Of a DNA stretch of 64,000 nt, positions 26,017 through 34,234 are shown piece after piece. Positions within the stretch are counted from its first letter, which is position 1, and every line of letters begins with the position of its first letter. The notes under the pieces are model-generated. The model had not been told where the DNA came from, ran no database searches, and saw only the letters and a list, made by a program, of their open reading frames with translations. Source of the stretch: Verrucomicrobiota bacterium (GTDB taxonomy: Bacteria > Verrucomicrobiota > Verrucomicrobiia > Verrucomicrobiales > Verrucomicrobiaceae); NCBI GenBank assembly GCA_025360015.1, contig JANYCZ010000045.1:62001-126000 (forward strand). The letters are read 5' to 3'. The position numbers and the translations under genes were made by a program.

Positions 26017-26025
26017 ATTATTGCA

Positions 26026-26054
26026 ATTATAGTAAACATTGTAAATAATGTCAA
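26026..26054 (-). promoter_or_regulatory. perfect-consensus sigma-70 promoter of the PEP-CTERM gene
   Basis: On the minus strand TTGACA (26054-26049), exactly 17 bp, then TATAAT (26031-26026). The ATG is at 26016, only 9 bp after the -10 box, so the transcript should be leaderless or nearly so; no Shine-Dalgarno is possible. An inverted repeat ACATT-N6-AATGT (26036-26051) lies between the two boxes and could be an operator. Confidence 0.72.
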
Positions 26055-26141
26055 CGGGACTGACTGTTTTCCTCATCTGAACTTTCTACCGCGCCCATTT
26101 CGGGCTCGCTTCTCCCCGCCCACCCCTGCATTTTGGCAGGC

Positions 26142-26765
26142 ATGCGTTCCCTGCTCTGCCTGCTCCCTCTTTTCCTGTTGCCATCCTGCGTCCATATTTT
26201 CACCACCCGTGTGGAATACCAGGCCACCGCCCCGGCTCCCACGGTCGGCGGCAGTGCTTTCAGGGCGGAATTTATCCCCAAGGGAACGGAATCTGGCATC
26301 GCCCTCAGCGCCATGATCGTCGGCGGTGCCATGGTGGCCGAAGTCGGCCCCTACCAGATGCGCCTGCACGCCTTTGGCCAGCCGACGGACCAGCAGTGGT
26401 TTGAAATCAAAAGCATGCGCCTCAGTGGCATCGACCATTTCGAGGCCCCCATGGAGGCCCGGGGCTTTGCCGGTCGCGCCGAATTCAAGCCCACCCAAAC
26501 CCCCGGCACCACCCGCGCCAGCCTCCTGCTGGGCCCCTACATCAAACTGGATGCCAAAAAGCAGCGCAACATTGTCTTGGTGGCGGACGTCGCCGTCATG
26601 CGCCGCAGCGGCCTCACCCGCGGCACCCTCAGCATCCCGCTGGCCCTGACCAAGACCCGACGCCGCGAAAGCACCAACGTCATCAAAGAGGTCATGCACG
26701 ACATCCGCGACCGCGACAAGCCCGACATCCCCAGCGGTCTGCCTCCGCCGCCGGAAAAGCCGTAA
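26142..26765 (+). CDS. hypothetical lipoprotein
   Basis: 207 aa from ATG 26142 (MRSLLCLLPLFLLPSCVHIF); the lipobox LLPSC gives a lipidated Cys. The mature region is beta-rich (FRAEFIPKGTESG, EVGPYQMRLHAFGQP, GFAGRAEFKPTQTPG) and ends in a basic/proline-rich tail. No family recognised. A small envelope protein of unknown role. Confidence 0.75.
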   Translation: MRSLLCLLPLFLLPSCVHIFTTRVEYQATAPAPTVGGSAFRAEFIPKGTESGIALSAMIVGGAMVAEVGPYQMRLHAFGQPTDQQWFEIKSMRLSGIDHFEAPMEARGFAGRAEFKPTQTPGTTRASLLLGPYIKLDAKKQRNIVLVADVAVMRRSGLTRGTLSIPLALTKTRRRESTNVIKEVMHDIRDRDKPDIPSGLPPPPEKP

Positions 26766-26879
26766 GACCCCGCCGCACTTTGGCGCTGGACAGTTCGCGC
26801 TCGTTCGCTCCAATGCCGCTCCACCGGCCGTTCTGGCCGCCGTGATTTCTCCAACGCAATCCACCACCACACTCACACC

Positions 26880-27743
26880 ATGGGCAAAATCCAATTCGGT
26901 TCCGAAGTCTACACCTGGTTCATGCAGGGCACCGGCAAAGGCTACGACAACAAGCTCGACCACATGATCAAGGTCGCCGCAGAAGCAGGCTTCACCGGCA
27001 TCGAACCCATGGTGCTGGAAATCTCCCAGAGCGCCCTCGGCTGCTCCAAGTACTGGCTCGGTGACTTCTGCGATCCCATCAAGCTCAAGGACGTGCTGCA
27101 GCAGCACAACATGCAGCTCGCCGGCCTCGCCCTCGTCTGCGCCTGGGACGGTGAAACCGAAGCGCCGAATGAAAAGGAAGCCGCTGATTTCACCCTCAAC
27201 TTCCTCAAGCACTTCCCCGGCTCCATGCTCGGCACGGTGACGCTGCCCTCCGGCCGCAAGGACAACCTGCAGAGCCGCCGCCTCAACATCGCCAAGAACG
27301 TCAACGCCGTCTCCAAGCGCGCTGCGGATCTCGGCCTCAAGTGCTCCTACCACCCGAACTCCCCGCCCGCCTCCCTCGTCCGCACGCAGGAAGATTATGA
27401 CGTCGTCCTCAGCAGCCTCGACCCCAAAGTCACCGGCTGGACACCCGACGTCGGCCACATCATCCGCGGCGGCATGGACGTCATCGCCACCCTCAACAAG
27501 TGGCAGCACCTGGTGAACCACATCCATTACAAAGACTTCTCCGGCAACGGCGCCGAGCCTTGGGCCCAGATGGGCACTGGCAAGCTCGACTTCCACAAAG
27601 TCACCGAATGGCTCGTCTCCCGCAATTACTCCGGCTGGATCATCTGCGAAGACGAAGCCCATGTGGCCGTCGATGATCCGGATGGTGTGACGAAGCAGAA
27701 TGGGGAATGGTGCAAGGCGAACTTGCTGCCGATCGTGGCGTAA
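26880..27743 (+). CDS. sugar phosphate isomerase/epimerase (xylose isomerase-like TIM barrel)
   Basis: 287 aa. The AP_endonuc_2 / IolE-like barrel is indicated by FTGIEPMVLEIS, LKCSYHPNSPP, GWTPDVGHIIRGG, VNHIHYKDFSGNG and the C-terminal GWIICEDEAH. Metal ligands expected for the family (Glu, Asp/His, His, Glu) can be placed in these motifs. It would isomerise or epimerise a keto-sugar or cyclitol derivative; the substrate is unknown. Followed by a strong terminator, so probably monocistronic. Confidence 0.88.
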   Translation: MGKIQFGSEVYTWFMQGTGKGYDNKLDHMIKVAAEAGFTGIEPMVLEISQSALGCSKYWLGDFCDPIKLKDVLQQHNMQLAGLALVCAWDGETEAPNEKEAADFTLNFLKHFPGSMLGTVTLPSGRKDNLQSRRLNIAKNVNAVSKRAADLGLKCSYHPNSPPASLVRTQEDYDVVLSSLDPKVTGWTPDVGHIIRGGMDVIATLNKWQHLVNHIHYKDFSGNGAEPWAQMGTGKLDFHKVTEWLVSRNYSGWIICEDEAHVAVDDPDGVTKQNGEWCKANLLPIVA

Positions 27744-27781
27744 GCTGCTGCATCGCAGAGAACCAAGCTCTCTAGAGATTC

Positions 27782-27816
27782 AACGCCCTCTTCCGTTTGG
27801 GAGAGGGCGTTTTTTG
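27782..27816 (+). terminator. rho-independent terminator after the isomerase gene
   Basis: AACGCCCTCT and AGAGGGCGTT form a 10-bp GC-rich stem around a short loop, followed directly by a run of six T. It ends the 26880-27743 transcript. Confidence 0.88.
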
Positions 27817-28013
27817 TGTGACACACGGGCGCCCGGTCTCTCCGCAGCGGTGCGTCCGGATCTCCATGCGTACCTGGCCCCAGTGCCGGCGAATCTGAAC
27901 TCCCCGGCGGCGCTCATCAACTCGGGGATTAGATGACAGGTATTTCCGCCGCATGATCGTTAAGCGAAAGTTTTTCTCAGTTTAAAAAGAAGTGTCCTCA
28001 GTTAGTTTCCTTC

Positions 28014-28328
28014 ATGGAAGACGTCGTCATTGACCAAATAGCGCTCTCGGAAAAAACGGGGAAGATCATTTTATCTTTGAATCACTCCGATCCCTGGGAT
28101 GACGACTCGGTGCTAAAGACGCTGTTGGCGAGGATCGGCGGATACGTTTCAGCGTTTGAATCTGGTTCGATCTCAGAGCACCTTCCTGAAGCGGTCGGGA
28201 AATCGGCTATTATCCGGGTCGTCTTTACCACGCGCCCTGATGACAAAGCGTCCAACTGGCTAGCCTCGCTTCAAACCCGGCTGAAAGAGCGCGGCATCGG
28301 TTTGGAACTTCTCTATGTGGGGTATTAA
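28014..28328 (+). CDS. DUF6572-like small protein
   Basis: 104 aa. MEDVVIDQIALSEKTGKIIL and then LNHSDPWDDD, with a following helix AYVSAFESG-type segment (GGYVSAFESGSI), match my recollection of DUF6572, a small cytoplasmic family of unknown function often found as an immunity-like or single-domain protein. No signal or membrane segment. The stop of the previous gene is 270 bp upstream behind a terminator, so it has its own promoter. The family name is a moderate-confidence call. Confidence 0.65.
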   Translation: MEDVVIDQIALSEKTGKIILSLNHSDPWDDDSVLKTLLARIGGYVSAFESGSISEHLPEAVGKSAIIRVVFTTRPDDKASNWLASLQTRLKERGIGLELLYVGY

Positions 28329-28404
28329 GAAGACAGGAAGAAACCATTCATCTGCCCTGTTTCAAAACGGTTGCTAGTCCTCAATCCATGAGCCAGACCG
28401 AGCC

Positions 28405-29001
28405 ATGAAAACCATCGCGCACCGGGGAGGCATGGGACAGGGAATGCAAAACACCCCTGCCGGGGTGCGCCTCGCCGCACAGCATCAAGCGGACTTTGTG
28501 GAACTAGACGTGGTCCGCGCTGCGCACTGTGGATTCCACTGCGCGCATCATGGGTGGAATGCGAAGTCCGAGCTTCACGATTGCCTGGCGGAACTCGGAG
28601 CGAACATGGGCCTCGTCGCTCATTTGAAGGGGAATTATGCCGAGGCAGATCTCGTGCGCTTGGCCGAGTACCTAGCACCGCATCTCCCCTTGGAAAAGGT
28701 GGTCTTTGCCTCTCACCGAAGCGGCGTTTTGCGGAGATTGCGGCAGTTGATGCCGACCGCACGAGTGGCGCGCTTTGGGCTACTCCCAGCCCTTGTGGGG
28801 CTGTGGCAGCAACAGCCCTGGCAGTGCTGCATGATCAACCAATCGGTGCTGACACGCTGGCTCGTGAAGGCGCTCCAGCAGCGAGGCTATGAGGTGGTCG
28901 CAAGCTGTGTGTGGGAACTGCGATCCAGGCGGAACGTGGAGCAGTTGGGTGTGGATGGGGCCTTTGTTAATTTACTTGAAGGCAAAAGCTGCCGTGCATG
29001 A
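28405..29001 (+). CDS. glycerophosphodiester phosphodiesterase-like protein, short
   Basis: 198 aa. It opens with KTIAHRGG, QNTPAGVRLAAQHQADFVEL and DVV, giving the His/Arg and ExD elements of the GDPD barrel. The normal third element (xGxxVVxHD) is replaced by CGFHCAHHG. At 198 aa it is 40-60 residues shorter than usual, and later conserved strands (FVNLLEG) are only partly typical. Activity on glycerophosphodiesters is therefore uncertain. It could be a minimal GDPD or a derived non-enzymatic version. Confidence 0.7.
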   Translation: MKTIAHRGGMGQGMQNTPAGVRLAAQHQADFVELDVVRAAHCGFHCAHHGWNAKSELHDCLAELGANMGLVAHLKGNYAEADLVRLAEYLAPHLPLEKVVFASHRSGVLRRLRQLMPTARVARFGLLPALVGLWQQQPWQCCMINQSVLTRWLVKALQQRGYEVVASCVWELRSRRNVEQLGVDGAFVNLLEGKSCRA

Positions 29002-29087
29002 CTGGCACCCAGTGACGTCCTCACACCAACAACGGCCCAGCCATGCGCTCTGCCTCAGCCGATTGCTTGATGCAGACGCCCCCCCTC

Positions 29088-29846
29088 ATGAACACAGACC
29101 CACAAGCCACTCTCAGCAAGGTGCCAGAAGTCACGCTGATCTTCTGGATCATCAAAATCCTGGCGACCACGCTGGGCGAGACGGGCGGCGATGCCGTTTC
29201 GATGTCGCTGAATCTCGGGTACCTTGTCAGCACTGGCATCTTTGCCGTCTTGTTCCTGGTCGCGGTTTCCGCCCAGGTGCGCTCCAGGAAATTTCATCCA
29301 TTCCTCTACTGGGCCACCATCATCGCCACGACCACCGTGGGCACGACGCTGGCAGATTTCTCCACTCGCTCACTCGGCATTGGTTATGCGGGTGGCAGCT
29401 TGATCCTGTTTGCCCTGCTGATGGCTTCCCTGTTCGTCTGGAAACGCGCCCTGGGTTCCGTGGCCGTGGACACCGTCAGCTCGCCCAAGTCCGAAATGTT
29501 CTACTGGGTGACGATCATGTTCTCCCAGACCCTGGGCACCGCCCTGGGAGATTGGACGGCGGACACCGCCCATCTTGGCTACGCGGGTGCCGCTCTTGTG
29601 TTTGGCACGCTGCTGGCCCTTGTCGCGGCAGCTTATTACTGGACGAAGATTTCACGCACGGCTTTGTTTTGGGCTGCGTTTATCCTGACGCGACCCCTTG
29701 GCGCGGTCGTCGGCGACTTCCTAGACAAACCACGCGATCACGGCGGCCTGGCTTTGAGCCGCTATACTGCTTCTGGGGCCTTACTCGGACTGGTAGTGCT
29801 ACTCATCGTTTGCCTTCCGAATAGACCTGCCAAGCGGTCCCATTGA
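29088..29846 (+). CDS. COG4705-like membrane protein with four internal repeats
   Basis: 252 aa from ATG 29088 (starts at 29070 and 29043 are possible). Eight hydrophobic segments are arranged as four similar helix pairs. Each unit carries a Gly-Thr/Asp motif: LGETGGD, VGTTLAD, LGTALGD and LGAVVGD, and three are followed by a GY-containing helix (LGYLVSTG, IGYAGGSL, LGYAGAAL). The pattern matches uncharacterised membrane-anchored proteins of COG4705. The conserved Asp in each repeat suggests a transport or ion-binding role; this is inference. Confidence 0.75.
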   Translation: MNTDPQATLSKVPEVTLIFWIIKILATTLGETGGDAVSMSLNLGYLVSTGIFAVLFLVAVSAQVRSRKFHPFLYWATIIATTTVGTTLADFSTRSLGIGYAGGSLILFALLMASLFVWKRALGSVAVDTVSSPKSEMFYWVTIMFSQTLGTALGDWTADTAHLGYAGAALVFGTLLALVAAAYYWTKISRTALFWAAFILTRPLGAVVGDFLDKPRDHGGLALSRYTASGALLGLVVLLIVCLPNRPAKRSH

Positions 29847-30037
29847 GCGGCCAACGCGTGCTCCCATGAGCTATGCTCTGATAGGGACACACTCGAACAG
29901 CCAATGACCACGCCTCCATCGGAGGTGAAGAAATCGGATGCAGGCAGTCGCTCGTATGGCATCTGTCGGGTCATCAGCGCAGTCCACCCCGCCGTGACCT
30001 GATTCGAAGCTTTGGGCGCGGCGCAGCACCATCCCAA

Positions 30038-30784
30038 ATGAACGCTCAGATACCCCTGCTTTTGTGCCTGGCTTTAACGGCTTATATTTCCGTTTCCCCC
30101 GTGTCTGCCGACGATGTGTATTTCAATGACTTCAACGGGCCGGTCGGTTCAAAGTACCCGGAGTGGACATCCTCTGCAATCACGTATGCCAGCACTGCCA
30201 CTCCGCCGGGAAAGGGCACGCTGCCACCACCGATGGTGAGCAGCACAGAGTCTCCAAATCATGCACAAAAATTTCTCGGTGAGTTTGGCGGCCCCCCGAT
30301 TGGAATGGCGGGCGACCCTGGCTACAACCATACACGGGTGGAGCAGACTGTGACCCTCTCACTTCACGACCTCCCCCAGCATACAAAACTCAAGGTGTCG
30401 TTCGATCTTTACCTGCTGAAGTCATGGGACGGGACAAGCCCGGCTTACGGTCCCGACCGCTGGAGCTTAGTCATCGCCGGAGGTCGCACTTTGTTTGCTT
30501 CGACGTTCTCGAACAACCCAAAGGTGCAGACCGAAGGATGCTACCAGGACTATCCGCACCCGAAGAGCGCGCCCCAAAGCGGGGCCGCCTCTACAAAAAG
30601 GCTGGGATACAGCGACTACTTTACAGACAGCAGTTATCACTTCGATTTTACCTTCGAGCATTCTGACAGCAAAGTGATGCTGAATTTCTGCAGCAGTCTG
30701 TTCGAGGGCAAGGGCACAGCAGACGAGAGCTGGGGTCTTGATAATGTGAAAGTTTCAACATCCGCCCCAATCCCCGGCGAATGA
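30038..30784 (+). CDS. secreted jelly-roll-like hypothetical protein
   Basis: 248 aa. It has a signal peptide (IPLLLCLALTAYISVSPVSA) followed by DDVYFNDFNGPVG, the usual opening of secreted LamG/jelly-roll proteins in this group. TKLKVSFDLYLLKSWDG and ESWGLDNVKVSTSAPIPGE complete the sandwich. It stops at PIPGE, where PEP-CTERM relatives would continue with PEP plus a membrane helix, so it may be a freely secreted version or a truncated PEP-CTERM protein. No known ligand. Confidence 0.75.
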   Translation: MNAQIPLLLCLALTAYISVSPVSADDVYFNDFNGPVGSKYPEWTSSAITYASTATPPGKGTLPPPMVSSTESPNHAQKFLGEFGGPPIGMAGDPGYNHTRVEQTVTLSLHDLPQHTKLKVSFDLYLLKSWDGTSPAYGPDRWSLVIAGGRTLFASTFSNNPKVQTEGCYQDYPHPKSAPQSGAASTKRLGYSDYFTDSSYHFDFTFEHSDSKVMLNFCSSLFEGKGTADESWGLDNVKVSTSAPIPGE

Positions 30785-30862
30785 CTGAGCAGCCAGCAAC
30801 CAGAGCCCGACTGATTTAAGAAACCGATGTCGGCCAGCTCATTGCCACCTTCCACCACCCCC

Positions 30863-31942
30863 ATGAAACAACCACTCCTCACCGCCATCCTCACGCTTGC
30901 AGCATTCGCCTCGGGAAACGCAGGAGAGACAGTCGTCTTTGAATCGGTCAAACTCACGGCAGCGACCGTCATCAACTGGGAGCTGCGCAACAACGAAACG
31001 GTGGATGCGAAGAAGATCGGCGGCCCGCTTTCCATCAAACTGGAGAGCTGCAAGGGCATTGTTATCACCGCCTGTGACCTGAACTCCATCGAACTCATCG
31101 GCTGCCAGGACATCACCATTCGCAATTGCCGGATTCATGACTCCGAGCGCATCGCCGTGCAGATCGGCGGCTGCACGGATGTGGTCGTCGAAGGCTGCAG
31201 GATCGAGAACGTGGTGTCGGGCGTCTATGCAGTCGGCGGCCATGGCATCCGGGTGCTGGGCAACTTCATGCGCAATATGAAAGGCCCCTTCCCACGCGGT
31301 CAGGCGGCGCAGTTTGACGAGGTCACAGGCACCAACAATGCCATCTGCTACAACTACGTCATCAACGAGCGCGGCAGGAGCGTTCCCGAGGACTGCATCA
31401 ACCTCTACAAATCTGCTGGCACGGCGGAATCACCCGTCCTCGTCGAGAACAACTACCTCACGGGCGATCCCGTCGCCGGCAGCCAGGACAAGAGCCCCAA
31501 CGGCTCCGGCATCATGCTCGGCGACGAGGGCGGCGCGCACATCCTCTGCCGCAAGAACACCATCCTCTCCGCCGCACAGATGGGCATCGGCGTGGCAGGC
31601 GGCCACTTCATCCGCGTCGAGGACAATTTTGTCTTCGGCCTGAAATCCAACGTCACCAGCCAGGGCATGTACGTGTGGAACCAGAGCAAGCAGCCCTGCG
31701 ACCACATCACCCTCGCACGCAACCGCGTACACTGGGTGAACAAGGAGGGCGAAGAATTCTCCTTCTGGAACGGCGGCGGCGCGACGGACCTCACCGAAAC
31801 CGACAACCACTTCTCCGATGCCGCCCTCCTCTCCGAGGCCCCGCCCCCACCACCCAGCAAAGCACCGCTGCCGCCCAAGCCATGGGTCACCATGAACGCC
31901 GATGGCACGCAGAAGGTGCGGTTGGGGTGGAAGATAGAATGA
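30863..31942 (+). CDS. secreted right-handed parallel beta-helix protein
   Basis: 359 aa from ATG 30863 (MKQPLLTAILTLAAFASGNA, signal peptide). Pectate-lyase-like coils repeat through the body: KGIVITACDLNSIEL, QDITIRNCRIHDS, TDVVVEGCRIENV, GGHFIRVEDNFVFG. These are PbH1 repeats as in polysaccharide lyases and glycan-binding proteins. No catalytic residue set can be assigned. It sits between two other secreted proteins of the same orientation (jelly-roll, DUF1080), consistent with a glycan-related set. Confidence 0.82.
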   Translation: MKQPLLTAILTLAAFASGNAGETVVFESVKLTAATVINWELRNNETVDAKKIGGPLSIKLESCKGIVITACDLNSIELIGCQDITIRNCRIHDSERIAVQIGGCTDVVVEGCRIENVVSGVYAVGGHGIRVLGNFMRNMKGPFPRGQAAQFDEVTGTNNAICYNYVINERGRSVPEDCINLYKSAGTAESPVLVENNYLTGDPVAGSQDKSPNGSGIMLGDEGGAHILCRKNTILSAAQMGIGVAGGHFIRVEDNFVFGLKSNVTSQGMYVWNQSKQPCDHITLARNRVHWVNKEGEEFSFWNGGGATDLTETDNHFSDAALLSEAPPPPPSKAPLPPKPWVTMNADGTQKVRLGWKIE

Positions 31943-31974
31943 TCTAACAGTGAGGCCGGCACACAGAAAATACC

Positions 31975-32934
31975 ATGAATAGCCATCACGCACCAACCAG
32001 AGCAAACAAGCCACGGCACCCCTCACTCTGGGCTGTAGCACTGTTGACCAGCCTTTTCGCTGGAGTCAGTTGCCTCGCAGAAAATCCCACGTCTTCCACT
32101 GTGCCACCGGGATTCACACCCTTGTTTGACGGGACCTCGCTCACAGGCTGGCACTCGGTGCCGCGACTCGGAATGCCCAAGACGGCCAGCGAAGCACTGG
32201 CCGCGTCTGGTGCACCGGTAGCCAAGAGCGCGAAGGACGACGCGACGGGCATTTGGAATGTGCGCGAGGGCGTGATCGAAGGTGGGCAGAGCGCGCAGCG
32301 GTTCCTTCACCGCGAAGACGGCGTGGAATGGGGCTTTGGCAATTACCTGCTCTCGGATGCGACCTTTGGTGATTTCGAACTGATCGTTGACGCACGCCCC
32401 GACTGGCCTTGCGATACCGGCATCTACGTCCGCTCCACCATCCTCGGCCAGGGTTTCCAAATCCTGCTCGATCATCGCGGCGACGACCCCGCAGGCATCG
32501 GCGGCAGCGTGGGCTTTCTCTACCTTCGCGGCCTCGGGAACTTCAGAGTCTCACCCTACAATTTCCGCTGGACCGTCGGCACAGACGGGCAGCCTGCGAA
32601 GGTGCAGTTGATCCCCGGCACCGATGGCGTGACCCAGATGGACTTCGCCGCCAGGAATGAAGACTTCCAGCGTGCCTGGCACATGAACGGCTGGAACCGC
32701 TTCCGCATCCGCGTTGTCGGTGCGCAGCCACGCATCACCGTGTGGATCAATGAGGTAAAAATTTCCGAGTGCGACACCGCCGCCATCCAGCACCCCGGCT
32801 ACAATGCGGCGGACTCGCAAAAACTGCTCGGCCCAGCAGGACACATCGCCTTCGAAGTCCACGACGGCCCACCCTGGCGCTGGGGCGTCGGCAAAGTCTC
32901 GCGCTGGCGAAATATTTTCATCAAGCGGCTTTGA
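31975..32934 (+). CDS. DUF1080 (3-keto-disaccharide hydrolase-like) secreted protein
   Basis: 319 aa. A signal peptide (LWAVALLTSLFAGVSCLAEN) precedes FTPLFDGTSLTGWHSV, the diagnostic DUF1080 opening. Other family blocks are WNVREGVIEGG, SDATFGDFELIVDAR, DTGIYVRS, WNRFRIRVVG, ITVWINEVKI and GHIAFEVHDG. DUF1080 is a concanavalin-like fold; some members cleave 3-keto-disaccharides. Only 32 bp from the beta-helix gene, so the two may be cotranscribed. Confidence 0.9.
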   Translation: MNSHHAPTRANKPRHPSLWAVALLTSLFAGVSCLAENPTSSTVPPGFTPLFDGTSLTGWHSVPRLGMPKTASEALAASGAPVAKSAKDDATGIWNVREGVIEGGQSAQRFLHREDGVEWGFGNYLLSDATFGDFELIVDARPDWPCDTGIYVRSTILGQGFQILLDHRGDDPAGIGGSVGFLYLRGLGNFRVSPYNFRWTVGTDGQPAKVQLIPGTDGVTQMDFAARNEDFQRAWHMNGWNRFRIRVVGAQPRITVWINEVKISECDTAAIQHPGYNAADSQKLLGPAGHIAFEVHDGPPWRWGVGKVSRWRNIFIKRL

Positions 32935-33006
32935 GCAGCGGGCACGTTGCTCAGAGCCAGTTCAACCAGCGTCATCGGTGAGCATTCACTTCAAAAAAGC
33001 CTTCTT

Positions 33007-33399
33007 ATGTCGCCTATGAAAACACTCCTGCTTGTTCTTCTCGCGGCCATTTCAGTCGGATGCGCGAATCATACTTTGAAACCCGGAAAGAACGACGGCT
33101 GCTGTGGCCTGACGAAGGAACAATCGAAACAGTATGATGAAAAAGCTGCTGACGCAGTATTGAATCCTCGTGCTTGGACAAAAGCTGGTTCCAATAAACC
33201 AAAGACCGTCCAACCGACAGCTCGTTCCAATTTGTTCAAGGCTACCAATTCACCGAACGGTATCAAGCCGCCAACAGAAGTGACGGTCCATGTACCAATC
33301 GGCAATTCAGTTGAAGGCTGCACACATGTGGTTGTCGATTTCTCCCACCCCGATGGCAAAATCAAGGCCATGCACACGACTACCATTCGCTATTTTTAG
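33007..33399 (+). CDS. small hypothetical lipoprotein
   Basis: 130 aa from ATG 33007 (or ATG 33016, MKTLLLVLLAAISVGCANHT). The lipobox VGC marks a lipidated Cys. The mature part has GKNDGCCGLTKEQ and a C-terminal strand HVVVDFSHPDGKIKA. Base composition is lower in GC than its neighbours. Unrecognised family. Confidence 0.72.
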   Translation: MSPMKTLLLVLLAAISVGCANHTLKPGKNDGCCGLTKEQSKQYDEKAADAVLNPRAWTKAGSNKPKTVQPTARSNLFKATNSPNGIKPPTEVTVHVPIGNSVEGCTHVVVDFSHPDGKIKAMHTTTIRYF

Positions 33400-33476
33400 G
33401 CCCATGATTGAGATTCGCATACCAGGGTGACGCAGCACACGATGAGTCGTGTAGGCCACATGCGATCTTGCAGCCT

Positions 33477-33543
33477 GCTCCCGGAGGGAGCGTGGAAATT
33501 AGCCGGTGGTGAAAGCGAGGCTTGGCGAGCGAGAACCACCGGA
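33477..33543. repeat. left REP-like inverted arm
   Basis: It contains GCTCCCGGAGGGAGC (33477-33491) and then a larger imperfect palindrome with CCGGTGGT and ACCACCGG ends (about 33503-33542). It is mirrored by 34134-34199. Confidence 0.82.
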
Positions 33544-33607
33544 TCTTCGCGCATTACCCCACGCATCTGAAGGTTGCGCCCCGGCAGGGAGCGCGAGAAA
33601 CTGCCGC

Positions 33608-34054
33608 ATGCCCTCGACGCATCTCTCGTTGCACTATCATTTCGTGTTCAGCACGAAGAACCGCGAACCCTGGTTGCCGCCAACGGCGCGAAAACGTGTC
33701 CATGAATACGTGGGCGGCATCATTCGCAATATGAATGGTATCGCGCATGCCGTGGGTGGAACGGGAGATCATATCCACATCGCAGCAGGGCTGCGGGCCA
33801 CGCATTGCCTGGCGGATGTGATGCGTGAGATCAAAAGCGAATCATCACGCTGGATTCACGAGGAATTGCGTCTGGCCGGATTCGCGTGGCAGGAGGGCTA
33901 TGGCGCATTCACCTTTGCGGCACCGGATCTGGAAGCGGTACGGACGTATGTGCTGAATCAGGAAGAGCATCATCGTGTGAAGACCTTTCAAGAGGAATAC
34001 ATGGCGATGTTGCGGCGTGGAATGGTGGAACATGACGAGCGGTTTTTGTGGTGA
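33608..34054 (+). CDS. REP-associated tyrosine transposase (IS200-like, Y1)
   Basis: 148 aa from ATG 33608 (MPSTHLSLHYHFVFSTKNRE); the open frame upstream crosses the palindromes and is spurious. It has the Y1 HUH motif GGTGDHIHIAAGL and a later Tyr-containing helix (TYVLNQEEHH). FSTKNREPWL and MREIKSESSRWIHEE are typical of this compact subgroup. It should nick and join single-stranded DNA at the flanking hairpins. All key residues appear intact. Confidence 0.9.
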   Translation: MPSTHLSLHYHFVFSTKNREPWLPPTARKRVHEYVGGIIRNMNGIAHAVGGTGDHIHIAAGLRATHCLADVMREIKSESSRWIHEELRLAGFAWQEGYGAFTFAAPDLEAVRTYVLNQEEHHRVKTFQEEYMAMLRRGMVEHDERFLW

Positions 34055-34133
34055 GCAGGAGCGCCGCACGGTTCGGTCGCTTCTCGCGCCCTTCCAGGGC
34101 GCAATGAATGCACACGATGGATGCCTCGGCAGT

Positions 34134-34199
34134 TCCGGTGGTTCTCGCTCGCCAAGCCTCGATTCACCACCGGCTAATCTCTCTGCTCCCTCTGGGAGC
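34134..34199. repeat. right REP-like inverted arm
   Basis: Mirror image of 33477-33543, differing at several positions. It starts CCGGTGGTTCTCGCTCGCC and ends with GCTCCCTCTGGGAGC (34185-34199). Confidence 0.82.
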
Positions 34200-34234
34200 C
34201 AATGCCAGAAGCAACCTGAACACGGACAATGGCG

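Larger units (their letters stand above)
33477..34199 (+). mobile_element. REP-framed RAYT element
   Basis: A transposase gene (33608-34054) is framed by mirror-image arms 33477-33543 and 34134-34199, about 66 bp each. Both arms contain the same REP-like hairpin (CCGGTGGT...ACCACCGG around GAGGCTTGGCGAGC) and the same small hairpin GCTCCC...GGGAGC. A second, inner inverted pair lies at about 33573-33605 and 34064-34100 (core TTGCGCCC...GCGCGAGAA). Such arrangement is known for RAYT genes and their cognate REP sequences. Confidence 0.8.

Noticed and set aside
26073..27662. 529-codon minus-strand open frame
   Set aside because: Antisense to the lipoprotein and isomerase genes, both of which have clear motifs; the minus-strand product has none.
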